From positions 3,950,800 through 4,014,799 of the forward strand of contig NZ_CP084029.1 of NCBI RefSeq assembly GCF_020181615.1: 64,000 nucleotides of DNA. Direction: 5' to 3'. Position numbers and translations under genes: made by a program. The notes below the pieces were generated by a model. It saw only the letters and a list, made by a program, of their open reading frames with translations, was not told where the DNA came from and searched no databases. Source of the stretch: [Mycobacterium] crassicus (GTDB taxonomy: Bacteria; Actinomycetota; Actinomycetes; Mycobacteriales; Mycobacteriaceae). Positions 56,696 through 64,000 of this stretch are shown in pieces (the first letter of the stretch is position 1; every line of letters begins with the position of its first letter).

Positions 56696-57378
56696 GTGCC
56701 CCAGGCGATGACGTCGACCGTCCGGTCATCCCGGGTTCGGGCGACCGGGCGGTAGCCGCCGCCGCGGAGCGGGCACAGCAGACCGCAGCACGCAATATTC
56801 CGGCCTTTGAGTGGTCGGCGGATCTGCCGGTCTCCGACACCGCCAACCTGCGCGAAGGTGCGAATCTGCACGACGCGCTGTTGGCGCTGTTGCCGTTGGT
56901 CGGGGTGTGGCGCGGCGAGGGCGTCGGCCACAGTGCCCACGGCGACTACCGGTTCGGCCAGCAGATCGTGGTCTCTCACGACGGCGGCGACTACCTGAAC
57001 TGGGAGTCGCGGTCCTGGCTGCTCGACGATGCCGACGGCTTCACCGAACGGTCTCTTCGCGAGACCGGATTCTGGCGGTTCGTCAGTGATCCCGGCGAAC
57101 CGGGACAGCCCCCCGACGAATCGCAGGCCATCGAGTTGCTGCTGGCGCATTCGGTCGGCTACGTGGAGTTGTTCTACGGGCGCCCGCACGGCCCGGCGTC
57201 GTGGGAGTTGGTCACCGACGCCTTGGCGCGGAGCAAGTCCGGGGCACTCATCGGCGGCGCCAAGCGGCTCTACGGGATCGTCGAGGACGGCGATCTGGCT
57301 TACGTCGAGGAGCGGGTGAACGCCGACGGCGAACTGGCTCCGCATCTGTCGGCCCGGCTGACGCGCTTCGTCGGCTAG
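56692..57378 (+). CDS. nitrobindin-like heme-binding beta-barrel protein (228 aa)
   Basis: FABP-like / nitrobindin (THAP4 C-terminal) domain protein, Rv0813c type. Seen: [47 protein letters not shown], where GxWxGxG is the family signature, and the last strands [30 protein letters not shown]. In nitrobindins a proximal His of the last strands binds heme; the candidate here is the His in APHLSARL. Reported mycobacterial members isomerise peroxynitrite or bind fatty acids, so either is possible. The N-terminal 35 residues are disordered. GTG start overlaps the upstream microprotein stop. Confidence 0.9.
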   Translation: MSAPGDDVDRPVIPGSGDRAVAAAAERAQQTAARNIPAFEWSADLPVSDTANLREGANLHDALLALLPLVGVWRGEGVGHSAHGDYRFGQQIVVSHDGGDYLNWESRSWLLDDADGFTERSLRETGFWRFVSDPGEPGQPPDESQAIELLLAHSVGYVELFYGRPHGPASWELVTDALARSKSGALIGGAKRLYGIVEDGDLAYVEERVNADGELAPHLSARLTRFVG

Positions 57379-58244
57379 CGGGCCACCGCGGCGTCCACCA
57401 GCGCGGTGAACTCGGCATCGGGCACCTGCGGGCGCAGCGACCTACCGTCCAGGGTGTGCACCCGCGCGGCCAGCGTGATGCTGGAGACCAGCCAGATATC
57501 CTGCGCGGCAAGCAGATCCGCCGGACGTAACGGCATGTAGTCACACTGGTAGCCCGCGGCGCGTGCCACCTCGAACAGGGCCTCCTGGGTGGTGCCGCGC
57601 AGGATCGGCTGCGACGACGGCGGGGTGATCATGCGCCCCGGTTCGACCAAGACCACCGAGGAGCGCGGGCCCTCCAGCACGTAGCCGTCTGAGCTGATGA
57701 AGATGACGTCGTCGGCGCCCAGTTTCGCGGCGTGCCGCAGCGCCGCCATGTTCACCGCATACGACAGGGTCTTGGCGCCGGCCAGCAGCCAGGGCAACGT
57801 CTGCCCCTGCACGGCAACACCGCGGTCCAGGGTCACCGCTGCCACCCCCGCCCGGCGGGCCGCGGCGATGCGATCCGGCAGCGGCGTGATCATCACATAT
57901 GCCGTCGGCCCGGAAACACTTTCCCGGCCGCGGCTGTAGATCATCCGCAACGCGCCCTCCCCGCCACGCTTCCACTGCCGCACCGCCTCCTGCACGGCAC
58001 GCCGCCACGCCGCGAGGTCGGGGGCCGGAAGCTCCATCAGCTCGGCCGAGCGGGCCAACCGCTGCAGGTGGGCATCGAGCAGACATGCGGCGCCGTCGCG
58101 CACCAGCAGGGTTTCGAAGACACCGTCTCCGCGCAGCACCGCCAAGTCGTCGGCGTGCAGCAACGGGGTGTCCGAAAGCGCGGGCCCACCCTCCAGGGTG
58201 ACGATCGTCACTGCGGTGTCTTCCAGATCGGCGTCCGCGGCCAT
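57375..58244 (-). CDS. pabC: class IV aminotransferase, PabC-like aminodeoxychorismate lyase (289 aa)
   Basis: PLP fold-type IV enzyme, by synteny (Rv0812) and sequence the aminodeoxychorismate lyase making p-aminobenzoate for folate. Seen: [12 protein letters not shown] near residues 37-48, PLP Lys158 in [26 protein letters not shown] and [15 protein letters not shown]. Start ATG 58244 ([10 protein letters not shown]); the frame open to 58367 is an extension. TACGCT 8 nt before the ATG suggests a leaderless transcript. Its stop overlaps the nitrobindin-like stop, both TAG within one CTAG. A branched-chain or D-amino acid aminotransferase is the alternative. Confidence 0.9.
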   Translation of the reverse strand: MAADADLEDTAVTIVTLEGGPALSDTPLLHADDLAVLRGDGVFETLLVRDGAACLLDAHLQRLARSAELMELPAPDLAAWRRAVQEAVRQWKRGGEGALRMIYSRGRESVSGPTAYVMITPLPDRIAAARRAGVAAVTLDRGVAVQGQTLPWLLAGAKTLSYAVNMAALRHAAKLGADDVIFISSDGYVLEGPRSSVVLVEPGRMITPPSSQPILRGTTQEALFEVARAAGYQCDYMPLRPADLLAAQDIWLVSSITLAARVHTLDGRSLRPQVPDAEFTALVDAAVAR

Positions 58245-58279
58245 GGACCCTGAGCGTAGCGGCTCCGTAGAGTTGACAC

Positions 58280-59359
58280 GTGGCCGCAGTCCCCGCCCCC
58301 GATCCGGGCCCCGACGCCGGCGCGATCTGGCACTACGGCGATCCGTTCGGCGAACAACGAAGTGCACAAACCGAAGCCGTGCTGGTGGATCGATCGCACC
58401 GGCCGGTGCTCGCCGTGCGCGGCCCGGAACGCAAGTCGTGGCTGCACACCCTGTGCACCCAGCATGTCGCCGAACTGCCCGACGGCGCCAGCACCGAGAA
58501 CCTGATCCTCAACGGCCGGGGCCACATCGACCATCACTGGGTTCAGACCGAACTGCACGACACCACCTACCTCGACACCGAGCCGTGGCTGGGCCAGTCC
58601 CTAGAGACGCACCTGCGCAAGATGGTGTTCTGGGCCGACGTGACCATCGAGCCGGCGGATCTGGCGGTGCTGTCACTGCTCGGCCCCCGGCTGGCCGACC
58701 AGGCGGTGCTGGACGCATTGGGCGTGGCCGCGCTGCCCGGGCAGACCGCGGTGCCGCTCGGTGATTCGGGCGCCTTCGCGCGCCGGGCGCCGGGAACCGA
58801 CGTGGTGGACCTGCTGGTGCCGCGCGCCGAGAAGGACCATTGGCAGCGCGCGCTGACCCGAGCCGGGGTGAAGCCCGCCGGGGTGTGGACCTACGAGGCC
58901 GAGCGGGTCGCGGCCCGGTGCCCGCGGATCGGCGTGGACACCGATGAGCGCAGCATCCCGCACGAGTTGAACTGGATCGGCGGGCCCGGTGTCGGCGCGG
59001 TGCACCTGGACAAGGGGTGCTACAGCGGCCAGGAGACGGTGGCCCGGGTCCACAATCTGGGTAAGCCGCCCCGGATGCTGGTGCTCCTGCACCTGGACGG
59101 ATCGGTGGACCGGCCCTCGACCGGCGATCCGGTCACCGCCGGCGGTCGCCCGGTGGGCCGGCTGGGCACCGTGGTGGACCATTTCGAACTGGGCCCGATC
59201 GCGCTGGCGCTGCTCAAACGGGGCCTCCCGGCCGACACCCAACTGTCGACCGGCCCCGAAGGCGAGGTCAGCGCGGTGATCGATGCCGAATCGATGCCAC
59301 CGCCGGATGTGCGGGGTGCGGGGCGGGTCGCTGTGGACCGGCTGCGCGGCCGGGTTTGA
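58280..59359 (+). CDS. ygfZ: folate-binding YgfZ/GcvT-like protein (359 aa)
   Basis: Tetrahydrofolate-binding protein of the YgfZ/IBA57 type that supports iron-sulfur cluster assembly and repair. The signature K-G-C-Y-x-G-Q-E is seen as DKGCYSGQETVARVHNLGKPPRM near residue 243. It matches Rv0811c. GTG 58280 has TAGAGT 6 nt upstream, so it is likely leaderless. It is divergent from pabC, and the shared folate theme supports both names. The Fe-S role fits a region rich in Rieske and ferredoxin proteins but it is a core gene, not part of that cluster. Confidence 0.93.
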   Translation: MAAVPAPDPGPDAGAIWHYGDPFGEQRSAQTEAVLVDRSHRPVLAVRGPERKSWLHTLCTQHVAELPDGASTENLILNGRGHIDHHWVQTELHDTTYLDTEPWLGQSLETHLRKMVFWADVTIEPADLAVLSLLGPRLADQAVLDALGVAALPGQTAVPLGDSGAFARRAPGTDVVDLLVPRAEKDHWQRALTRAGVKPAGVWTYEAERVAARCPRIGVDTDERSIPHELNWIGGPGVGAVHLDKGCYSGQETVARVHNLGKPPRMLVLLHLDGSVDRPSTGDPVTAGGRPVGRLGTVVDHFELGPIALALLKRGLPADTQLSTGPEGEVSAVIDAESMPPPDVRGAGRVAVDRLRGRV

Positions 59360-59504
59360 TCTTGGGTTGACAGTCGTCACACCGCACAGGCCAGGGCGGC
59401 GGTCGCCCAGACGGCACGGTAGGCTGTCGGCAGGACATAAACACACTCAGATCGGAGCCGCCTGTTCGTTGGGCCGCTCCGTTATTGCGCGAGGGGGTCC
59501 CCCG

Positions 59505-59672
59505 ATGGGCCGCGGCCGGGCTAAGGCGAAACAGACCAAGGTTGCTCGAGAGCTTAAGTACAGCTCACCGTCGACCGATTTCAGTCAGCTCCAACGGGAG
59601 CTCGCTGGGTCTGAGGTCAACGACTCCGACGGAGACGACTCGTGGAGCGACAGCGATGATTGGCGTCGCTGA
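59505..59672 (+). CDS. DUF3073 protein (55 aa)
   Basis: Small, highly charged protein of the DUF3073 family, conserved in actinobacteria (Rv0810c). Seen: MGRGRAKAKQTKVARELKYSS, a basic start, then an acidic Ser/Asp-rich tail SDGDDSWSDSDDW. Start ATG 59505 with GAGGGGG upstream; the frame open from 59283 is a shadow of the previous gene. A TAGGCT at 59420-59425 is a possible -10. The basic-acidic plan suggests nucleic-acid binding but no function is known. Confidence 0.9.
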   Translation: MGRGRAKAKQTKVARELKYSSPSTDFSQLQRELAGSEVNDSDGDDSWSDSDDWRR

Positions 59673-59677
59673 GCACT

Positions 59678-59730
59678 GAGGTGTAACCACCTCCGCTGGA
59701 ACCCGGCTTAATCGCCGTTCCGGCGGTTAG
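59678..59730. terminator. hairpins between DUF3073 and purM stops
   Basis: Two stem-loops fill the 54-bp convergent gap: GAGGTG/CACCTC with a 4-nt loop (59678-59693) and a 9-10 bp GC-rich stem TAATCGCCG/CGGCGGTTA with a 3-nt loop (59709-59729) that overlaps the purM stop codon. No U-tract follows either one. They may still serve as a two-way terminator or RNA 3' end. Confidence 0.45.
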
Positions 59731-60836
59731 AACCTCGGGTGCTGGCCGACCAGCTTGGCGCCGAAGTCCTCTGCTGTGTCGTTGGCGGACTTACCGGCCT
59801 TGCCGGCCTTGGCCACCGTCCCGAGCGGCCAGCAGGCGACGTGGCGGGCCGTCAGGATCGCCAGGGCCCGATCGGTGTCCTCGGGCGCGACGATCGCAAC
59901 CATGCCGACACCCAGGTTGAACGTCTTCTCCATCTCTTCCCGGGCGACCCGGCCGCGCTGCGCGATCATCGCGAACACCGGCGCGGGCGTCCAGGTTCCG
60001 CGGTCCACCTCGGCGGTGAGCCCGTCCGGGATGACCCGGGCCAGGTTGCCGGCCAGGCCGCCGCCGGTCACGTGGCAGAAGGTGCGAACCTTGGTCTCTG
60101 CGGCCAGTGCCAGGCAGTCCTTGGCGTAGATCCGGGTCGGCTCGAGCAGTTCCTCCCCCAGCGTGCGGCCGAACTCCTCGACGTGGCCGGCCAGGTTCAT
60201 CCGGTCGATGTCGAGCAGCACCGCACGGGCCAGTGAGTAGCCGTTGGAGTGCAGGCCCGAGGCGCCCATGGCGATCAGCACGTCGCCGGGGCGGACCCGG
60301 TCGGGCCCCAGCACGTCGTCGGCCTCCACCACGCCGACGCCGGTCGCGGAGATGTCGTAGTGGTCCGGTTCCATCAGGCCCGGGTGCTCGGCGGTCTCCC
60401 CGCCCAGCAGCGCACAGCCGGCCTGGACGCAGCCCTCGGCGATGCCGGAGACGATCGCGCTGATGCGTTCCGGCACGGTGCGCCCGACGGCGATGTAGTC
60501 CTGCAGGAACAGCGGTTCGGCGCCGCACACCACCAGGTCGTCGACCACCATGGCGACCAGGTCGATGCCCACGGTGTCGTGCTTGTCCATCGCCTGGGCG
60601 ATCGCCAGCTTGGTGCCCACCCCGTCGGTCGACGACGCCAGCAGCGGCTCGCGGTAGTCGTTGCGCAGGGCGAACAGCCCGGCGAACCCGCCGAGCCCGC
60701 CGCGCACCTCCGGCCGCGTGGCCCGGGCGGCCAGCGGCTTGATCAGTTCGACGGCGCGGTCGCCGGCGTCGATGTCCACCCCGGCCGATGCATAGGTGAC
60801 ACCCGGGGCGCTCGATTGTGCTGCAGGATCCGTCAT
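59727..60836 (-). CDS. purM: phosphoribosylformylglycinamidine cyclo-ligase PurM (369 aa)
   Basis: AIR synthetase, fifth step of purine synthesis. Seen: TYASAGVDIDAGDRAVELIK, LASSTDGVGTKL, VAMVVDDLVVCGAEPLFLQDYIAVG, GCALLGGETAEHPGLM, IAMGASGLHSNGYSLAR and HVTGGGLAGNLARVIP. ATG 60836 begins MTDPAAQ. In M. tuberculosis purF is directly upstream on the same strand; here an acyl-CoA dehydrogenase gene lies there instead, 35 bp away. Confidence 0.97.
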   Translation of the reverse strand: MTDPAAQSSAPGVTYASAGVDIDAGDRAVELIKPLAARATRPEVRGGLGGFAGLFALRNDYREPLLASSTDGVGTKLAIAQAMDKHDTVGIDLVAMVVDDLVVCGAEPLFLQDYIAVGRTVPERISAIVSGIAEGCVQAGCALLGGETAEHPGLMEPDHYDISATGVGVVEADDVLGPDRVRPGDVLIAMGASGLHSNGYSLARAVLLDIDRMNLAGHVEEFGRTLGEELLEPTRIYAKDCLALAAETKVRTFCHVTGGGLAGNLARVIPDGLTAEVDRGTWTPAPVFAMIAQRGRVAREEMEKTFNLGVGMVAIVAPEDTDRALAILTARHVACWPLGTVAKAGKAGKSANDTAEDFGAKLVGQHPRF

Positions 60837-60871
60837 CGCGGTAAAGGCTACCGTGCGCGCGCTTGCCGCGG

Positions 60872-62116
60872 TCAGGCCCTATTGTGTCGGACCTGGTTGA
60901 ACGGCACGCCCCGGTCGGCGGCGTATTCGCGGGGCAGGCCCAGCATGCGCTCGGCGATGACATTGCGCGCCATCTCGTTGCTGCCGCCGCCGAGCGCCAC
61001 CGTCTGGCGCGACAGGTAGCGCTGCCCGACCTTGAGTAGGTGCGCCTGATCGTCGACCACGCCGAGCGGACCAGCGACTTCGGTGGCGGTGTCGACCTCC
61101 AGGAAGGTCACGTCGGAATGGAAGAGCCGAATCAGCGAGCCCGCCGACGGCGGCAGCGCGCCGCTGCGCATGGCGCTGCCGACATGCTCGACGAGGCCAT
61201 CGCGCACCATCCGCCGGGCCAGCACCCGGCCGATCTTGTCCTGGATCAACGGGTCGGCGGCTGTTCCGGCCGCGACGGCCAGCGCCAGGAAGTCCCCGGC
61301 GGCCATCTCGGTGCGTTCCGGGCCCCGGCCGCTGGCGAACTCCGAGCCCTGGCCGACAGCCCGGCGTTCGTGGAACAGCAGCCGCGAAGCCACGTCCCAG
61401 CCCTTGCCGACCTCGCCGACGACCGCATCGTCGCCCAGACGCAGACCGTCGAAGAACTCTTCGCAGAACTCGTTGGACCCGTCCACCTGCTCGATTCGGC
61501 GCAGCGTGACACCGGGCGCATCGATCGGCATCAGGAACATGGTCAGCCCGTCGTGCTTGGGCACGGTGGCATCGGTACGGGCCAGCAGCAGTCCGTAGTC
61601 GGCGGCGAACGCACTGGTGCTCCAGGTCTTGGCCCCGCTGATCACCCAGCTGTCCCCGTCCCGGTCGGCGCGGGTGATCAGCCCCGCCAGATCGGATCCC
61701 CCGCTGGGTTCGGAGAGCAGCTGGACGAGTACCTCGTCGCCGCGTAGCGCGGCATGGATGTGCCGGCGCTTCTGATCTTCGCTGCCGGTGTCGAGCAGCG
61801 TCGCACAGCAGATGGTGAAGGTCGGGACGTTGAGAATCAACGGCATCTCGAAGCCGTCCGAGGCGACATCGAAGGCCTTCTGGTAGCCGATGTCCAGCCC
61901 CAGACCGCCGTACTCACGCGGGAAGCAGATCCCGGCGAATCCGCCGTCGTAGAGGCGGCGTTGCAGTTCGCGGGCGCGCTGCCAGGCGCCATCGTCGTCC
62001 CGCCCGTTGCGCAGCGGGCGCTGGGGATCGAGTCGGGGCATGTTGGCGGCCAGCCAGGTGCGCGCCCGGCCGGCGAACTCCTCGACGGACAGCCCGGTGG
62101 CGGCGGTCTGGCTCAT
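60872..62116 (-). CDS. acyl-CoA dehydrogenase (414 aa)
   Basis: FadE-type dehydrogenase. Seen: FPREYGGLGLDIGYQKAFD, LVQLLSEPSGGSDLAGLITRADRDGDSWVISGAKTWSTSAF with the SEP-GGSD motif, and the C-terminal VALGGGSNEMARNVIAERMLGLPREY. Start ATG 62116 (MSQTAATGL) overlaps the stop of the upstream gene by 4 bp; the frame to 62533 is a shadow. It pairs with the 380-residue homologue upstream and sits where purF is found in M. tuberculosis. Confidence 0.92.
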   Translation of the reverse strand: MSQTAATGLSVEEFAGRARTWLAANMPRLDPQRPLRNGRDDDGAWQRARELQRRLYDGGFAGICFPREYGGLGLDIGYQKAFDVASDGFEMPLILNVPTFTICCATLLDTGSEDQKRRHIHAALRGDEVLVQLLSEPSGGSDLAGLITRADRDGDSWVISGAKTWSTSAFAADYGLLLARTDATVPKHDGLTMFLMPIDAPGVTLRRIEQVDGSNEFCEEFFDGLRLGDDAVVGEVGKGWDVASRLLFHERRAVGQGSEFASGRGPERTEMAAGDFLALAVAAGTAADPLIQDKIGRVLARRMVRDGLVEHVGSAMRSGALPPSAGSLIRLFHSDVTFLEVDTATEVAGPLGVVDDQAHLLKVGQRYLSRQTVALGGGSNEMARNVIAERMLGLPREYAADRGVPFNQVRHNRA

Positions 62117-63255
62117 GCGGCCGGCTCCGTTGCGCTCGCGGCCCGGAAGATGGCCTGATGATGTTCGGCGGCCGTGCCGAACAGATTGGCGTACAAGGTG
62201 ATTCGCCGCAGATAGACGTGCAGGTCGTGTTCCCAGGTGACACCGATGCCACCGTGCAGCTGGACGCATTCCTGGACCAACAGTCCGGCGTGTTCCCCCA
62301 GATAGGACTTGGCCGCACCGGCCCACAGCGCGGCATCCGGCGTGCGTGCGGCCATCTTGTCGAGGGCGCCGGCCACGATCCCGCGACCGGCGTGCAGCCA
62401 GAGGGTCATGTCGGCGAGCCGGTGCTTGAGCGCCTGATAGGACGCCAGCGGCCGCCCGAAGCTGTATCGGTCCCGGCACCATTCGATGGTCATGGTCAAC
62501 ACGGTGTCCAGGATTCCCACGGTTTCCGCGCACATCAGGGCGATGGCGACCTGGGTCTGGCGGTCGATGAGTTGCGGTGTTTGTGCCGCGCCGCCGACGA
62601 CAGCCGTCGGCTCGATCTCGACGTCGTTCAGCTCGATTCGGGCGTACTGCTTGACCAGGTCGAGGCAGGGCTGCGCAACCACGGTCACGCCCGGGGCGTC
62701 GGCGCCGATCAGGAACTGCCGTAGTGCCCCGTCGTCGGTGCGGGCTCCGACGAGCATCAAGTCGGCCTGCGCGCCGGCCTCGACCCGGTCCTTGACGCCG
62801 CGGAGCCGATAGCCGTTCGACGTGGCCGTGGCGGTGACGCTCGGCTGGTGCGGGCGAAAGGCCCGGCCCGGTTCATCGGCCGCCCAGGTGGCCACCAGCT
62901 CACCGGAGGCCAGCGCCGCGATGGTCTCGGCGTGGGCGTCCCGGTCCTCGGCGTCCACCAGACCGGCCAGCACGGTGCTCACCGGGTAGAGCGGGCCAGG
63001 CCCCGCCGTGCGCCCGATCGCTTCGGCGATCGCCGCCAAATCGTGCAGCCCACTGGCCGAGGCACTGCCGCCACCGAGCTCCTCGGGCACCAGCAGCCCG
63101 GCCCACCCCAGCTCGGCGGCTTGAGCCCACCACTGCCGATCCCAGGAGCGATGCTGGGCGTGCAGTGCGCGCTGGTGGCTCAGCGCCGCGTGCTTGTCCA
63201 GGAAGGCACGCGCGGTGTCGACGAACAGCGCTGCCTCTGAAGATGATTCGATCAC
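62113..63255 (-). CDS. acyl-CoA dehydrogenase, partner (380 aa)
   Basis: Acyl-CoA dehydrogenase homologue. N-terminal helical domain (LFVDTARAFLDKHAALSHQ, GWAGLLVPEELGGG), a middle domain in which the SEPG-GSD motif is replaced by TWAADEPGRAFRP, and C-terminal DRYSFGRPLASYQALKHRLADM and VQLHGGIGVTWEHDLHVYLRR. The missing motif and the HGGIG-x-TWE loop mark it as the second, non-catalytic-type chain of a heteromeric FadE. It overlaps its partner by 4 bp and begins 28 bp after the TauD-type gene, in a leftward operon that enters from beyond the window. Confidence 0.91.
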   Translation of the reverse strand: MIESSSEAALFVDTARAFLDKHAALSHQRALHAQHRSWDRQWWAQAAELGWAGLLVPEELGGGSASASGLHDLAAIAEAIGRTAGPGPLYPVSTVLAGLVDAEDRDAHAETIAALASGELVATWAADEPGRAFRPHQPSVTATATSNGYRLRGVKDRVEAGAQADLMLVGARTDDGALRQFLIGADAPGVTVVAQPCLDLVKQYARIELNDVEIEPTAVVGGAAQTPQLIDRQTQVAIALMCAETVGILDTVLTMTIEWCRDRYSFGRPLASYQALKHRLADMTLWLHAGRGIVAGALDKMAARTPDAALWAGAAKSYLGEHAGLLVQECVQLHGGIGVTWEHDLHVYLRRITLYANLFGTAAEHHQAIFRAASATEPAA

Positions 63256-63283
63256 CGTGCCTCCTGGCTGCTACTTCGGACCG

Positions 63284-64000
63284 TCATCGAATCGGCTCGT
63301 CGCCGAGCACCGTGGTGCGCAGCATCTCGCGTGGTGAGTCCGCGGCATAGGGCGCGGCGCGATGCAACACACCGCGGTTGTCCCAGATGACGGTGTCACC
63401 CGCGGTCCAGCTGTGCGAGTACACCTTGCCGGCGGCGGTGGCGCGGTCGAGCAGTTCGGCGAGCAACGCCCGCCCGGCATCGCGATCCATGCCCACGACG
63501 TAGTCGGCCGAGGCGCCCAGCACCAGCGACTTGCGGCCACTGCGATGGTTCCACACCAGTGGATGCTCACGGGTGGGACGAGACCTCCAGCGCGCCAGTT
63601 CCTCCGGTGCCGGATCGGGGGTGACACGCCGCTGGGACGCCTCCAGCGAATGCACCACCCGCAGCGAGCCGAGGCGCAGCTTTTCGTCGTCGCTCAGCGC
63701 GTCATAGGCGGCATAGGCGCTGGCGAACTCGGTCTCGCCGCCGCGCTCGGCCGGCCGCACCGCCGACAGAACGGTGGCCTTCTGGGGGCATTCGTCACCC
63801 AGCGGCGTGCAGCCATCGATATGCCACACGAAGGTGGCACGCAGATACGCCGCCGCCGAGTTCTTGGCGGTGTCCAAGGTGACGGGGTATATGCCCGCCA
63901 CCGGATGGTGGCCGTCGGCGGAGTGGTCGATATCCCCCAGCTGCCGGCAGAACGCGACCTGGGCGGCCGGATCGATTCGCAGGCCCCGGAAGACCAGGAC
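63284..64000 (-). CDS. TauD/TfdA-family dioxygenase, 5' end outside window
   Basis: Fe(II)/2-oxoglutarate dioxygenase, open in frame to the last base of the window, so the N-terminus is missing. Seen: iron ligands in FVWHIDG (His-x-Asp) and the distal His in NRGVLHRAAPY, with the 2-oxoglutarate Arg following. It is a paralogue of the protein at 27740-28573, sharing GGETEFASAYAAYDALSDD and the RSGRKSLVLG-x-x-x-x-x-VGMD segment. It is the first visible gene of a second accessory catabolic unit that continues with two acyl-CoA dehydrogenases. An internal GTG at 63901 is not the start. Confidence 0.92.
   Translation of the reverse strand, partial: VLVFRGLRIDPAAQVAFCRQLGDIDHSADGHHPVAGIYPVTLDTAKNSAAAYLRATFVWHIDGCTPLGDECPQKATVLSAVRPAERGGETEFASAYAAYDALSDDEKLRLGSLRVVHSLEASQRRVTPDPAPEELARWRSRPTREHPLVWNHRSGRKSLVLGASADYVVGMDRDAGRALLAELLDRATAAGKVYSHSWTAGDTVIWDNRGVLHRAAPYAADSPREMLRTTVLGDEPIR

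Noticed and set aside
59493..59504. GGGGGTCCCCC next to the DUF3073 start as a hairpin
   Set aside because: A 1-nt loop cannot form a stable stem-loop. The run more simply provides the ribosome-binding site.

Overview
The window is high-GC actinobacterial DNA and looks like a fast-growing mycobacterium (Mycolicibacterium type). The main evidence is a conserved block at about 33.0-60.8 kb whose content and order match the M. tuberculosis Rv0809-Rv0825c neighbourhood: desA1, dus, an LCP-family gene, phoU/phoY2, mshD, glnR, lmeA, thioredoxin, cysA2-sseC, a nitrobindin-like gene, pabC, a ygfZ-like gene, a DUF3073 gene and purM. Many starts are leaderless, with a TANNNT -10 box 6-8 nt before ATG or GTG, which is also typical of mycobacteria. 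All names rest on reading motifs and recalled synteny; no search was run.

Left part (1-32.8 kb): a large accessory catabolic region. It has a truncated beta-hydroxyacid dehydrogenase, two cytochrome P450-ferredoxin pairs, a CarD-like/AhpD-fold carboxymuconolactone decarboxylase family gene, two Rieske oxygenases, one plant-type-ferredoxin reductase, a Baeyer-Villiger-type flavin monooxygenase, a TauD-type dioxygenase, two amidohydrolase-superfamily proteins, two aldehyde dehydrogenases, two short-chain dehydrogenases, five acyl-CoA dehydrogenase genes, an acyl-CoA ligase, a crotonase and a MeaB-type GTPase. They fall into a few tight operons: 5562-11327 (+), 13583-16131 (+), 24278-19230 (-) and 32647-25361 (-). 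The gene set fits ring oxygenation, ring cleavage or Baeyer-Villiger insertion, CoA activation and beta-oxidation-like breakdown of a cyclic or terpenoid/steroid-like substrate; the substrate itself cannot be read from the sequence. A recurring 15-bp palindrome, GAGAA-N5-TTCTC, lies before at least four of these transcription units (plus weaker copies before three more) and flanks a TetR gene at 12758, suggesting one regulon.

Inside this region a TetR gene (18630-19208) has three copies of a second operator (TAGCCRATCGGCTA). It appears to control a four-gene membrane operon (18552-16119) that encodes cytochrome-oxidase subunit III- and IV-like proteins without any subunit I or II, plus two paralogous six-helix membrane proteins. 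This is the least explained system here.

Middle (33-51.7 kb): TetR regulator, desA1, dus, LCP ligase, phoU, the helicase hrpA, then a phosphate cluster with pstS-pstC-pstA-pstB, two further pstS genes and a PknD-like kinase with an NHL propeller sensor. An 11-bp periodic PHO-box-like direct repeat precedes the main pstS.

Right (51.7-60.8 kb): glnR-mshD, lmeA-thioredoxin, a cysteine-rich leaderless leader peptide ahead of a DUF4395-cysA-sseC sulfur operon, a 32-residue membrane microprotein, nitrobindin-like, pabC, ygfZ-like, DUF3073 and purM. Beyond purM, where purF is expected, there is instead a second accessory segment (60.9-64 kb) with two acyl-CoA dehydrogenases and a TauD-type dioxygenase cut by the window end.
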